Notes under the pieces: model-generated
Seen by the model: the letters and a program-made list of their open reading frames with translations, nothing else
Told to the model about the DNA's origin: nothing
The model's database searches: none
Source of the DNA: Stomoxys calcitrans
Taxonomy: Eukaryota; Arthropoda; Insecta; Diptera; Muscidae
DNA length: 64,000 nt
Assembly (NCBI RefSeq): GCF_963082655.1
Contig: NC_081555.1
Coordinates: 153,449,801 to 153,513,800 of the forward strand
Direction: 5' to 3'
Program-made: the position numbers and the translations under genes
In this document: positions 22,577 through 34,478 of the stretch, one piece after another
Position numbering within the stretch: position 1 is the first letter of the stretch
Layout: each line of letters starts with the position of its first letter

Positions 22577-23845
22577 AAGGGTTTTGGCCCTATTCTGGTA
22601 TTATCAATGACCTCTTAAGGAAAGCCACCAATTCCTTTATCCTACTGTGATCGACGCCAGGCCAAAGAGTCCTTAAAGGCTGGCATCCTTATACACCTTC
22701 CGCTTCCCAAACGAAAAAAAAACAAAGTTTGTGCAGGTATCCCCATCCTATGGTTGTTGGACCAACAAGTGATTTAAATTGATTTTCATATGAAAACTTA
22801 ATCTCCCTTGACTAAATGCCTTAAACACACACACCCACTTCTTGACATCTAGTTTGCCATGTGTGTAAGTGTGTCACATTGTGAATGCAGCACCTGTTCC
22901 ACATGGCAAAGATTTCCCAAGCTTTGCTAATTTACATATCAAAGACATTTTCCTTTTGAGAAAATATTATGCTTTGAAGTAACCGCAGCATGCAGTGATG
23001 TGTGTAGCTCGCCTACGCTCTAAAAAATGGGGAGTCATTGGAGTAGAACAGCAATTTAAAAAAAGGAAAAGAAAGAAAGAAATTATGATAAATTGTCTAA
23101 TCCAAGAAGAATTTCACCATGACCTGGCACAACAGTTGTTGCAGTGAGATGATGATTTAGACAAAAATGGAGATGCCAATCATTTAGAATGTTATATGGT
23201 TGTAGGAATCAGCGCAACAAAAGTGTATTAACTCAAAATTTGAAAATGTTGGTCTTGGCAGAAATCTTCAATATCTATTGTATAGAATATTCTTTCTTAT
23301 TTGTTGTTATAACCTCAGATTTCCCTAAACTATTCATCTTTAGAACTTTCTTTAATAATACAATTTTAATATAATTTTGAGTTATCACACTTTTGTCTAA
23401 CAGAGTTTGATATTTACTTGCCTTGCACAAGCAAACTCTCACTCACTTGTTGGACTTTAAGTGAGTAACATCTCTCAAACATTCAAGTTTTGCCGATTTA
23501 TTAATGGATTTGTTGTTTGTGGTTGTTCTAAGCTAACAGCCGTAGTCTCTTTATTTAAATTGATTACTTTTCACTTTCTATGCGAGTGCGTATCTTCTCC
23601 ACATTCCTCGATAAACTTCACATTGTTGTTCTGCTTAAGTATTAGTAACGCACTGTGTGAGAGTGTGTGTATTGATGACAGCCTGAGTGAGAGTGCAAGT
23701 GGTCCATTGGATAATGCCGCCAAAGTTGTAATTTTCAATCAACTAGACAAAATGACTATTTGGTGGCACACACACTGAATGTTGATATTCTGCAAGGCAG
23801 AGTTGCCAATAGAACAAAATTAATTCCAATAAAATAAAAATGAAT
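22577..23845. other. Non-coding block, no gene seen
   Basis: Largely non-repetitive. Includes CA-rich (acacacacaccc near 22826) and GT-rich stretches (near 23650). The open frame at 23461-23778 shows no domain and no splice support. Confidence 0.5.
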
Positions 23846-24990
23846 TTTTGTTTGTTTGTGGGTTTGTAAATTTGTTTGTTTCGTATAGACTCAAAAACGG
23901 CTGAACCGATTTCTTTGAAATTTTCACAGATTGTGGGGAGTGGTCCGGAAGGAGCAATAGGCTTTATAATTTCTTGATATCGCATTGGGGGCGGACCTTC
24001 CCCCTTGCCCTAAAAGTACCAATCAAAAATAAAAGTGGACCGATCGGGACAAAATGGGACTTAAATGAAAGGTATTCCGCAAGCAAAATACAAATTTGGT
24101 ATCAAAATTTGGGTCCAAGTACCTAGGGGGCTAACCAGACCCCAAAACGCCTTCAAATAGGCATATTGCATGATAATGACAATATGGGACTCGAATGAAT
24201 GGTATTCGAGAGTAGATTACGAATATATTCAGCAGGGAGGAATAGGCTATATAACTTGTTGATGTTGAAAGTGGACGGACCCGTTACCCCAAACAAAACA
24301 ACCAAAATTGACCGATCGGGACAATATGGGTATCAAATGAAAGGTATCGGAGAGTAGAATACGAATATGTTATTAAAATTTGGGTCCAAGGAACCCAGGG
24401 GCACGCCAACCGTAGAAGATCCCCAAACAGACATTTTAGACGTACATATCAATATGGGACTCAAATGATAGGCATTCGGGAGAGATTACGAATATGAATT
24501 AAAAATGATGTCTAAGTATTTACAGGTCGACCCGCCCTCAAAAGGTCCCCCAAATGGGAATTTTACTCGATCATAGCTATATAAGACTCAAAAGAAAGGT
24601 GTTTGGGAGTTGATTACGAATATGACATTAAACTCTGTGTCCGAGGATCTAGGTGGCGCTTTACCTCCAAAAATCGACTCCAATAGATTATTTGACCAAC
24701 TAAAACTATGGGGAATGATAAATATTTTTGAGTAGAATGCGTCATCCAAATATGTGCTCAAGTGGCAGATGGAGTGTGGCGCACAACCCTCATATAAATA
24801 CCCTCCACCAAACGGCTGTATATACCAATCATGACAATATGGGATTAAATTAAAGGTATAAAGTTGTGGACTGCGTATCTGATATCTTCATTCTGGTCAT
24901 ATATCTAGCGGGCCACCTCACCCCAAAACAGTCGTTCAATCATAATGACCTAACAGGACACTGGGTGATTTAAAAAAATTTCCACATTTC
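23846..24990 (+). mobile_element. Family E element, 5' part
   Basis: The head tttgtttgtttcgtatagac, caaaaacggctgaaccgatt and gaaattttcacagattgtgg are followed by several units of the 130-bp repeat. A second head-like phrase (aggctatataacttgttgat) lies near 24250. Units decay towards 24990 and no ggttcagctagt tail is present. Confidence 0.65.
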
Positions 24991-25000
24991 AAAGACTGCT

Positions 25001-25040
25001 GTCCAATTCAAGTTAAAGCGCATTGATAAGGGATCTGTTT
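25001..25040 (-). mobile_element. Short SINE fragment fused to the HLE-A 5' end
   Basis: The phrase tccaattcaagttaaagcgc followed by attgataaggg and ctgtttttata matches the middle of the SINE at 40441-40758. It stops where TTTTATA is shared with the start of the next HLE-A element. Confidence 0.6.
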
Positions 25041-25862
25041 TTATACCCACCACCATAGGATGGGGTATACTAATCTAGTCATTCCGTTTGTAACACGACG
25101 AAATATTCGTCTAAGACCCCTTAAAATATACATATACATATACGTATATATTATTGATCGTCTCGGCGTTTTGAATGGATCTAGCAATGTCCGTCCGACA
25201 GTATGTCGGTCGAAATCACGATTGGAGTCGAACGCGTTAGGCTAGCCACTTGAAATTTTGCACAGGTACTGAATATCGATGTAGATCGTTGGGGATTGAT
25301 CTGAAAACTGATCTCCAGATTTGACTTCTTAAGTCATTACAAGCCACAATTTACGACTTCCAACTTCTGTGCCAAGTACGGTCCAAACCGGTCTACAACC
25401 TGATATAGCTCCCTTATAAACCGATCTACAGATTTGACTACATGAGCCCTTACAAGCCGCAATATTTGTCCGAGTTGGCTGAAATTAAGCATTTAGTGAT
25501 TTATTATGACTTTCAACAACTCGTCCAAATACGGTTCAAATCGGTCCATAACTTGATATAGCTCCCTTATAAACCGATCTCCCGATTTGATTTCTTGAGC
25601 CCTTACAAGCCGCAACTTTTGTCCGATTTTACTGAAATTAAGCATTTAGTATTTTATCATGACTTCCAACAACTCTGCAAAATACGGTCTAAATCAGTCT
25701 CTCGATGATCTTTGTTCGGTTCCCAGAAGCTTTCAGTTTTGTTGGATTGACAGAAGTTTAGTATGTAGAATAAAATTATGCCCTTCAACTTAATTTATTT
25801 TTTATAAATTTTTTGCAGAATCCATGATTCGGCCCGGCCGAACTTAGCACGCTTTTACTTGC
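25034..25862 (+). mobile_element. Complete but short HLE-A-like element
   Basis: The 5' end is ttttatacccaccaccatag. A diverged leader (attgatcgtctcggcg) and a short GTCY piece (tgtccgtccgacagtatg) follow, then about three diverged repeats. The 3' end is intact: ccatgattcggcccggccga with the palindrome TTCGGCCCGGCCGAA, then cttagcacgcttttacttgc. It is the clearest 3' terminus in the window. Confidence 0.8.
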
Positions 25863-25924
25863 TAATACTCAAGTCTGAACAGAGTGCAGCAGAGCTGCAC
25901 ATCCTTAGGGGAAAATTTGTATGT

Positions 25925-26075
25925 GGCTGCTATGCCATTTACATGGAAGTATTTTTCACAAATGTTGCCAGCATTAGCAGCGGATAGCTACCGCTGAAAG
26001 TGTTTCCTATGTTCTCCCCAGAATCGCCAGAACTCTAGCGTTCAGCGTCAAAAGGCGGACATGCTTACTTCTGCG
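25925..26075 (-). mobile_element. Degenerate tRNA-derived SINE fragment
   Basis: Contains the SINE blocks tatgccatttacatg, tcacaaatgttgccagcatt, gatagctaccgctgaaa, and a damaged tRNA-like head: tctagcgttcagcgtcaaaa, ggcggacatgcttacttctg, cgcca. The 3' half is missing. Confidence 0.65.
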
Positions 26076-26840
26076 CCAAGGTGACGTCTGCACCCCCTAG
26101 CTGTATAAGCTTTAACTCGGCAGATGGCAACTCTGTACTCAGACAACTAAATACAATTTGTCATCAATCATGCAAAGTGCAAAGTGTGTTAAACGACAGT
26201 GTGGTCGTTTTCCCTGGCATATGTTGTCGTATTTTGTTTTTTCTTCCTATGATGAGTTTCTCATGTTGTTGCTTGTGTGGGACAATTGTAAAGATGTAGG
26301 TTGTTGTTGTTCTTCTTGTTATGCTAAAGAAACCGCCGACGTCTGTCACAGAGGAAGCCTAACGAGTGTGCGTAAGTATTTTCATGCTAGGAGCATTATT
26401 GGCTGAGATGTTTTGTTCTTCTTTTATTGAATGCATCAGTTGGGAGTGAGAGGCAATTGACAACACAGTGGGGCATTTGTGGTTAAAATGGGGAGAACTT
26501 TTTTGTACATATGAAGCCATTTTCTACAACAAAATTGTTTAAGGTTTTATTTTTCTTCTTTTCAGAGAAGAAATGCAACTTATAAATTAACAATGAATGA
26601 ATTGGCTGGACATCAAAAGACATTCAAAATTTGTATTTGGAAAACCTCTGAGCGAAACTCTCTCCAAATAGACATGTATATTAACTTACCTTTTGTAATA
26701 GAAAAAATTCAATATCTGAAAGTGGAAAGAAAAGAAATTTTTAGAAAATGTATGCTATGAATTAAAGAAACGTTTATACCAAACATTATTTAAAAGGGAA
26801 ATGTTTCTTTTGAAAATTGATGTTTAAAGAAAATTTGTTT
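26076..26840. other. Non-coding block, no gene seen
   Basis: Three overlapping short frames at 26081-26406 give no recognisable product. The rest is AT-rich and non-repetitive. Confidence 0.45.
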
Positions 26841-27375
26841 CAATTTTATGCTTACAAAAAATTTAATAGAAATTTTGTCTTTAGAGAAATCTTCTCAGAA
26901 AATTTGCCTTCGGAGTACACATTTTGGAACATTTTTTTCTTAAAAAAAAATTTCTTAAATATTTTGTCTTTAGAGAAAATTTCTTAGAAATTTTGTCTTT
27001 AAAGAAAATTTCCTGAATATTTTGTCTTATGAGAAAATTTCTTAGAAATTTTGTCTTATTAGAAAATTTCTTAGAAATTTTGTCTTATGGGAAAATTTTT
27101 TAGAAATTTTGTCTTATTAGTAAATTTTATACAAATTTGGTCTTTCGAGAACATTTCTTAGAAATTTTGTCTTTAAAGAAAATTTTCTTGAAATTTAGTT
27201 TTAGGAGAAAATTTGGTAGAAATTTTGTCTTTAGAGAAAATTTCTTAGACATTCGTTCTTAAAAAATATTTCATAAAGATATTGTTTTTGAAAGAAATTT
27301 TGTTTAAAGAGAAATTTCCCTAGAAATTTTGTATTTCGATGCAATATAAAATTACTCTTAAGACAAAATTTCTGT
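26840..27375. repeat. Imperfect AT-rich tandem repeat, about 29 bp
   Basis: About 15 imperfect units with the core ttagaaattttgtctttaga followed by gaaaatttc. Spacing is about 29 bp where units are complete (26960-27110). Similar short scraps occur at 19040-19080, 31560-31640 and 61560-61770. Confidence 0.75.
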
Positions 27376-28424
27376 GAAAAAATCGTCAACATTTTGTTGT
27401 ATTTTGTCCCACTGTCACCATGTTTTTTGCATTGTCTTAATGTGCATGCTTTAATGATAAATAACCGTGGGTATTTTAGATTTATCTATTGGTTAAAATG
27501 TTAAATGAATATTTTGCCTAAACGTACTTTCATGCATGAAAGTTGAGGCAAAATGTTCAACGTTCTGTAATAGAAATGCTGTGACAACACAGCAGCCTAA
27601 GTATATACGTATCAACATAAACATAATCTGCATGGCCCTCTCCGAAAGTGTGAGTGTGGAGTGAATGATACTCACTATTGCTGTTATTGTTGTTGTTGTT
27701 GCTAGATAACATATTAAAAAGAGTAGAATACAGGAACAGTGCATTAAAACCATGGCCCCACAGCACCCCAAGGAGAACAAAACAGACCCCACAAAGAGCT
27801 CAAAGAAAGCCAGCCGAACACATACACGAACGTACGAACGAATGTACTGACCGATTGTATGCAATAAAACCCATAAGGTCTTGCAGAGCGGAGCTGAACT
27901 GAGTGCTAATGCACAACAATGTGTATTCCGCAGTGTGTCGCACAAATTATTGCAGCAGTTGTTGTTGGGGATATTGTTGTTGTTGTTCTGAAATGATTGA
28001 AATTCCTTATGGCTGACACTTCAACTTACAGCATAACATCACTTTCGCTATTTGAGTGACTGGCTGACTGTGCCAACATGATTGGGATGTTAATGATGAA
28101 GATTGATTTTATGTGACAAATTCTTACATTACGAAATGGGCAATGAAGAAATTGTTATGGGGACAATTTGAGTGTGTGTGGTATGTGCGAATATCTTCTG
28201 TAAGAGTGTGAGATTTTGTAATGAATTATGGTCTTGGTGATATGAAAATGAAGAAACAAGAAAACGACGTTATTTTACTTAATGCGAGCTTTCTTAATGG
28301 TCAATTCTATTAACATTATGGCAATGGAAAGTTATTTAAGAAAATTTTTTTCCTCCAGAAACTAAACTTTGATGAAATTTTCAGTAAATACAAAATTTCG
28401 GTGAAATTTTCTCTAGGGCAGAAA
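27376..28424. other. Non-coding block with TTG/TTA microsatellites
   Basis: Contains ttgttgttgttgc-type trinucleotide runs (about 27690-27710 and 27955-27990). A 150-residue hydrophobic frame on the minus strand (27493-27945) overlaps other frames and has no known domain, so I do not annotate it as a gene. Confidence 0.45.
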
Positions 28425-29311
28425 TACGATCTCCAGGGATTTAATGGCTGCCTGAGATGTTTATGCCAAGCGTCGTTATGACATTATATCTTAGCCTTTC
28501 CATCATTTCCTTAATAGCAAATATCTCCGCTTGATACACACTGCGGTGGTCGGGTAACTTTTCGATATGACCAGTTCTAGATCTTTAGAGTACACCGCAA
28601 AGCCCACCTGGTCGTCTCGTTTGAAACCATCCATATAGAAGTCTATGCAACTTCTGTTATTAGGAATATCATAGTCCCAATCGGTTCTATCAGGAATAGT
28701 GGTACAGTACTTTTTGTCAAAAAGCGGCTCAGGCGGGGTTTAATCCATCCTGCGTGGAACATCGGATATTGTATCAAGGATAACACAGTGCCCATAGCCG
28801 CCATATGACCAAAGAGAAAGCCTTACGACAGTGATCGCAGCAATTTGTCTAGCCACAATGTCCAGGAGCATTAAATGTAGCATTAAATTCAGTGCATCAG
28901 ATGGTGTCGTCTTCAGTGCGGCTGTGATGCACACACTAGCCATCCTTTGGATCCGGTTTAATATTGAACAGTAGGCGGATTTTTGAAGCGCCGTCCACCA
29001 GACCACAACACTATATAGGTCTGACAACTGCAGTATATACTTAGTGCATGACACGCGGTGTAAACCCCCAACTTTTGTCAATGGCTCTCTTACAGGTGTA
29101 TGCCACAATAGTCGCCTTTCTTGCCCTTTCCAAAATGTTGGATTTGAAGTTCAATTTCCTGTCTAGCAAAATTCCCAGGTATTTTGCGTTTTCTGTAAAT
29201 AGAACATTGTCTCCTCTGAAAAGAAACACTTCTGTCCTGCACGGATTGACGCCTAGACCACTTTCGGTACCCCAGTTAGCTATTGCACGTAGAACTTCTT
29301 GAAGTATATGG
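28425..29311 (-). mobile_element. Truncated non-LTR retrotransposon, same family as 11.2-13.1 kb
   Basis: On the minus strand the order is: a pre-thumb segment with FRGDNVLFTENAKYLGILLD (near 29160-29225), then LNFKSNILERARKATIVAYT and CKRAIDKSWG, a frame break, LYSVVVWWTALQKSAYCSIL, and a connector. An RNase H start region follows towards 28600 (minus-strand counterpart of tagaagtctatgcaacttct). It lacks the 3' UTR. Stops and frameshifts make it inactive. At its 5' side it joins an HLE-A fragment at about 29312. Confidence 0.8.
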
Positions 29312-29757
29312 GCTAAAGAAGCAAAATCGGGATATCGGTTTATATGGGAGCCGTATCATGCTATATATCAATTCTGACCATATTAGACACGTATATTAAA
29401 GGTCATTGAAGAAGCCATTGTACAAAATTTCTGCCAAGTTGGATGAGAATTGCGCCCTCTAGAGGCTCAAGAAGTCGAGACCCAAGATCGGTTTATATGG
29501 CAGCTATATCATAAATATAGCCCATTTGCAATCCCAACCTGCCTACACTCATAAAAATTATTCGTGCAAAATTTCAAGCGTCTAGCTCTATTCCATCGAT
29601 AGTTAGCGTGCTTTCGACAGACAGACAGACGGACGGACATGGCTAGATCGACTTGATATACTTTATAGGGCCTCAGAGGAATATTTCGAGGAGTTACAAA
29701 CTGAATGACGAAATTAGAATACACCCATCCTATGGCGGAGTGTATAAAAATACCTAA
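29312..29757 (-). mobile_element. HLE-A element, 5' half only
   Basis: Contains two repeat units, the leader, a (GTCY)n tract (gacagacagacagacggacg, near 29618) and the 5' end read in reverse (cccatcctatggcggagtg followed by tataaaaa). It lacks the 3' part, being cut where the non-LTR fragment starts. Confidence 0.75.
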
Positions 29758-32422
29758 AATTTTTTTCCGACAAGGAATTGTATGAGAAAATCAATCTTTT
29801 AATTTTAATATTAGAGCAATTTGTGACTTGGGATTCAAATCTTCAACGTCTATCAATGCCCTCATTACAAGTGATTATAAAATTATGCTGCAAATTTGAT
29901 CATGCCATGGAAGTCCATTGCTTCAATAAAATATTGGTTTTTCCCTAACCCCAGGTGGTACTGCCTTCTTTGCTTCGTACCACCTCTTCATCCATTTGCA
30001 AGCAGATGGATGTACTTATGTTTATTATTTATTTAATATGTCCCAGAACAATCAATCCAGCAACGACAACCTGTTTTCCATCAATTCAAATTGTTTTTCT
30101 TTTTTTCTTCGCCCCATTGATACTGGTATTTATTTTTCACAGCTTAACATTTATCATGCGAACGATGGCTGGCTGTTCTGTGCTGGTGATGTTTTACTTT
30201 TTCCACTTTTTCTGCTAGTTTTTTGTTCTTAGTTGTCCACATTATCATCATTGTCTTTTCAAGAAGCATCAACACCCTCACTAGGTCCACGGTTTCAATT
30301 TTTATTTTATTTTCTTTACCAAGTCTAGGTATAATGACAATAAATGTGTTTGCATGTGGAAATTGATGGAGATGGTGATGAGAATGAATAAGAGCGGGCG
30401 GTTGGACTTGCCGCAAAAAAATCAATCCATCATGGCAACATTATGCTATGCCAGCCATTAACAACACCAAACATCACCAGCATTATCATCAATGGTGGTG
30501 GACCACCATTACCATAGTCATTGTCAACGCAACCGCCACCGGCGCTATTCTATCATATCGTGATCGCTTCAATCAACGCCAACTCTTCATTGATGTCATT
30601 GAAATTGCATTTTTGTTGGTTTTTCTTGTTGTTGGTTCATTCTCAAATGCATCAAATCCTCCATTCGTTTTATTTAAATGAAACACCAAGACCAACAACT
30701 TCAATGTTTGGAAAATTCCATTCCTTTTTCTGTTGTTTTTTTGGATTAATTTTCATTTTGGCTCTACTATCGTTTGTCATGTCACTCATTGTGGTCTCTG
30801 CCATCATCATCATCCCAATCAACATTTTCCATTGTAGCCTGACAACCCTATTTAGGGATGTCAAGGGTTAAATTCGGTTTAATCGAGATGCAATTTTAAT
30901 TTTCTCTCAAAAGCTAGTGGTAGGGAAAACAAGGGTAAGCATGTGGTGACAGGGAGGTGAAACCGACCACATTTTTTAGATTTCAACGGTTTAGGGTCCA
31001 GCTTTGGACCATCTTAGTTGAATGAAACTATCTGCGACACTCAAATGTTGCTGCAATTCTTGTTGATCGAAACCCGCCTTAACAAATCTTCAAATCTAAT
31101 CACACCCAGTTCACCCTCAACACATTTGCATTCCATGACAATCACATTTTCATTATAGTGCCATCACTTTCCTTTCATTGTTGTTGTTGGTAGTTTAGTT
31201 TGCTTTTCTTGTTTGCACATTGAGAACAGCTAAACGGAATACCACAAATAGAGAGATGAATGGCATCATCTTGCATCACTAAATAAAAAAAACAGAAAAG
31301 TGAGGAATTTTAAATACGGGCAAGCAGCGATGATGCATTTGTTGTGTAAACAAAATTTCGTGGGAACAAAACAAAAAAAAAAAAAAAAAAAACAAATGTC
31401 AGAAAACATTTTAATTTGGGAAAATGCTAAGGCTGATTTGGAAAATGAGACGTGTCAGCACATAATTATCGATAATACAAACATTATCATTATGGTTAAT
31501 TGAGGATATTCTATAGGTAGAGCTTGAAAAGACAGCATATAACATATTTCCCCATGGAAATTAATATTAAATTTTGTCTAAAAATAAAATTTTATCTTTA
31601 AAAAAAAAATGTTAAAGACAAAATTTTATAAAAATTTGCTTATTTTGGTTAATTTCATCTAAAATTTAACTTTTTTCTCCGAGTCTGCCTATGCAAAAAG
31701 TTGACAATATGCTCCAGCAACATGTTGCTTCCAAGCCACATCAACATTTTATGATCAAATAACCACAACATGTTGATCATTTGTTCTGTTTTGATCATTA
31801 ATTTCGTCTTAAACCAAAACAAAGAAACAACAAAACACAGCTTATCATCATGTGGTAAAAAAACTCTATTCACTGCACAGAAACAACCTGAGAGCAAAGT
31901 TATAATGAAAGAGAGGCTTTAACTCTGCCCCCATGGGCAGAGACCAGCTTTTGGTTGATGTCTTGCACATGGGCAGAGCTAAACTAAACGAAAAACAAGA
32001 AGTCCAATAAAAAAAACCAAACAACTTTCGTTACTTAATAACAGCTCTCGCACAAGACAACTGTTGCTATCTCTGCAAGCAGCGAAAGAGCACTCTGCGG
32101 CTTATTGTTGTAGTTGTTATTACTTTTTGACTAAGTGCAATGTTGGTACATTGGTATTGTGAATGCATTCATTGGCAAAAGCAAAAACAAATGTCAAAAA
32201 GAAGGGATTTCTCGATGAGTAGGAAAATAAAGAAAAGACACAAATAATGAATAAACAATTCAATAAATTTAAGGGGAATGTGTGCAGGGTTGCCATTAAA
32301 TTTTATTGAACGAAATGTTGAAGACAAGAACTATTAAAAGTTATAAATGAAAAATAGAACAATAAATTTGACTTGGCAGAATTTAATCATAACAAATCAC
32401 CCTCAAACTTTTTGGTAAATTT
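29758..32422. other. Long non-coding block, no gene seen
   Basis: About 2.7 kb of mostly unique AT-rich DNA. It contains CAT/ATC-rich stretches at 30440-30820 that produce spurious hydrophobic frames, a poly(A) run near 31372-31391, and a repeated atgggcaga motif at 31933 and 31971. It could be intronic or intergenic. No splice-linked exons were found. Confidence 0.5.
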
Positions 32423-33740
32423 CTATTTTAACGATTTGTCATGACTTATTTTGTGGAAATAAACTTTTCCAATCATCCATCCATATTTCATCAGTACTTC
32501 ATTAATCAGGAGGTTCCACACTATTGGTGAGAACACTCCTCCGCCTTCTGACCACACAATCTCCCAGGTTTGCATTAATAATCCTGCCATAAAGCATATT
32601 ATTTTTCCATTGGGACAAATAATATGCCCCGTGCGGTCCAGTGCGGTGACTATCGCCATAATCTCCACATTATTGAAAGCCCCCTAAACATTCAATAAGG
32701 CCGCCAAAGTGCAATCCTTCTGCCGGGGAGACGTCTCGACCGTCTCCACCGACCTGCTGTCTCCCTCGACCTACCGTCTCCACCGACTTGCCGTCTCCAC
32801 CGACTTGCCGTCTCCACCGACCTGCCGTCTCCACCGACCTGCCGTCTCCACCGACCTGCCGTCTCCACCGACCTGCCGTCTCCACCGACCTGCCGTCTCC
32901 ACCGACCTGCCGTCTCCACCGACCTGCCGTCTCCACCGACCTGCCGTCTCCACCGACCTGCCGTCTCCACCGACCTGCCTTTGAGGTATGTGTGTTGTGC
33001 CCCACTGAAATTCTCCGGCGTCAGTCCCCCTCTCATCTTCAGGTCAATCAGTCTTCTTAGTGTTTTCAGCAAAAGCGATGACAGACTAATAAACCTATAA
33101 TCCTCCGTCGTACTGTGGTTTATTCTTCCCATCTTGGGGATATATACCACCATGCCCTTGGTATATAGAACCATGCAGGGTGACTCCAAGGGATTCCAGC
33201 AGCAGTGCCGGGATAATTCCGTCAGGACCGGCCGACTTAAATGGCCGGGAAGTGCGGACCGACTACGCTATCTTCACGATGTGATCCGTTAAGGCCACAT
33301 GTGTAGGTATTGCGATGTCCTGATCGCCGACCTCTTCCTGGCCGCTTGGGAAATGAGCCTCCATACGGAGTTCCACCATCTGCTACCCATTCTTAGTGTA
33401 CGTCCCGTCCTCCCTCCTCAGGGAGCTAGGCGTGAGGACATCCTTCTAGAGCACTTTGCACAAGCACTAGATGCTTAACAAGTGCTTTCCAATTCCCCAC
33501 AATATTTCGCTCAGAAACTCCTCTTCGCCTTTCCCATCTCCTTCTTGAACTTGCCAAGGGCGTCACGATAATCGTCCCAGCCCTCTGCTATGTTTTTCCT
33601 CTTGGCCTTGTTAAAAAGTTGTCTGCTCTCCCTCCTGAGCACCTGAGTTGGACATATGGAGGAGGAGAAAATCTTAAAACCGGCCGAAGTCCAACAAATT
33701 TGTCCAACTCTGGACAACTCCAAATAGAGTTTTATTTACA
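32423..33740 (-). pseudogene. Non-LTR reverse transcriptase pseudogene with an internal minisatellite
   Basis: In minus-strand order: an endonuclease-RT linker (SRQLFNKAKRKNIAEGWDDY, near 33560-33640), then about 300 bp of decayed sequence. RT motifs follow: VYIPKMGRINHSTTEDYRFI, SLSSLLLKTLRRLIDLKM and AQHTYLKGRSVETA (33160-32960). Next is a 17-bp minisatellite (32740-32977), then GLHFGGLIECLGGF fused to NNVE, and SEGGGVFSPIVWNLLINEVL (near 32490-32560). The segment with the first catalytic aspartate appears deleted (LIE joined to FNNVE) and no YADD box is visible. Linker and RT motifs resemble Jockey/LOA-type elements; the exact clade is uncertain. Confidence 0.85.
32740..32977. repeat. 17-bp minisatellite, 14 units, inside the RT GRSVETA motif
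   Basis: Fourteen units of ccgtctccaccgacctg (plus strand) are arrayed head to tail. Only the second unit (32757-32773) is clearly diverged. The complement encodes R-S-V-E-T-A, the RT motif at the array border. Since 17 is not a multiple of three, three units make a 51-bp frame cycle, and all frames on both strands are open across the array. Confidence 0.97.
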
Positions 33741-34157
33741 ATAAAAATAACAATTTCGTAAATTTTCCACATAAGGGTCAAAAGTCTCAAGACCCCGTAG
33801 GTACCCTCGTCAACATTTCAGACCGTTGTTTATATATTTGTAATCTAATAATCAATACCTCTCATTTGATATCCATACTGCTTAGGTTAGAACACAACTC
33901 CCCGAAGGGGTTGGTTTTGGACCAGAGCCCCAAAGCCTTGGGGGCATTTTAGTGGGGTACGCAAAAAATTATATTTTTTTTTTGCAAACTACCCGTAATA
34001 TACAGTTTTACCGAAATTTTTAGGTTAAGTACTCATATTCTTTCTAAATCAGTTAATTTGTCTCAATATTTGGCAGAATATATGGTGGTGGATTCCCAAG
34101 ATTCGTTTCGAATAATTTTTGGCCCATTTTTCTTTTTTAGATATCAAAAAGTTTGTA
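33741..34157. other. Non-coding sequence with an HLE 3'-end scrap
   Basis: Includes ggcagaatatatggtggtgg followed by attcccaagattcg (near 34072-34105), a piece of an HLE-A 3' end. The rest has only weak resemblance to family E (cctctcatttgatatcc) and no gene. Confidence 0.45.
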
Positions 34158-34463
34158 AATTGCAAATTGCAAATTTTGCCATGAACAGGGGCAAACTTCT
34201 CACATATCAATGAGTGCAGTCCTATTCAAGTTTAAGCTCAATGATATGGGGTCTCCTTTTTTAGCCGAGTACGAACGGCGTGCCGCAGTGCGACACCGCT
34301 TTGGAGATAAGTTTTACATGGCATAGTACCTCACAAATGTTGCCAGCATTAGGAGGGGAAAACCACCGCTGAAAATTTTTTCGGATGGTCTCGCCAGGAC
34401 TCGAACCCAGGCGTTCAGGGTCATAGACGAACATGCTAACCTCTGCGCTACCGTGGCCTCCAA
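34158..34463 (-). mobile_element. tRNA-derived SINE with intact Pol III boxes and target duplication
   Basis: On the minus strand the element begins GGAGGCCACGGTAGCGCAGA. Box A is near TAGCGCAGAGGTTAGC and a perfect box B (GGTTCGAGTCC) follows about 35-40 bp on. The SINE body then holds the TGAGGTACTATGCCATGTAA segment and CGGCACGCCGTTCG. The tail is not poly(A) but a short GCAAATT-type repeat. The 15-bp ATCAAAAAGTTTGTA lies at both 34143-34157 and 34464-34478, a target-site duplication that fixes the borders. Confidence 0.9.
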
Positions 34464-34478
34464 ATCAAAAAGTTTGTA

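Noticed and set aside
23461..23778. A 105-residue Cys/Ser-rich frame that could look like a secreted protein
   Set aside because: The hydrophobic start is not a convincing signal peptide, there are no splice partners, and no family is recognised.
27493..27945. A 150-residue hydrophobic open frame on the minus strand
   Set aside because: No recognisable domain, overlaps frames on the other strand, and is rich in residues produced by TTG/GTT microsatellites. No splice or promoter support.
30144..30871. Several overlapping hydrophobic or His-rich frames
   Set aside because: They come from CAT/ATC-rich simple sequence on both strands and contain no known motif.
32670..33189. Long repetitive proteins (165 and 111 residues) as real genes
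   Set aside because: They are translations of the 17-bp minisatellite joined to a dead reverse transcriptase; every frame on both strands is open there.
34380..34461. A functional tRNA gene on the minus strand
   Set aside because: The A and B boxes belong to a SINE head. The sequence continues into the SINE body, and target duplications enclose the whole element.
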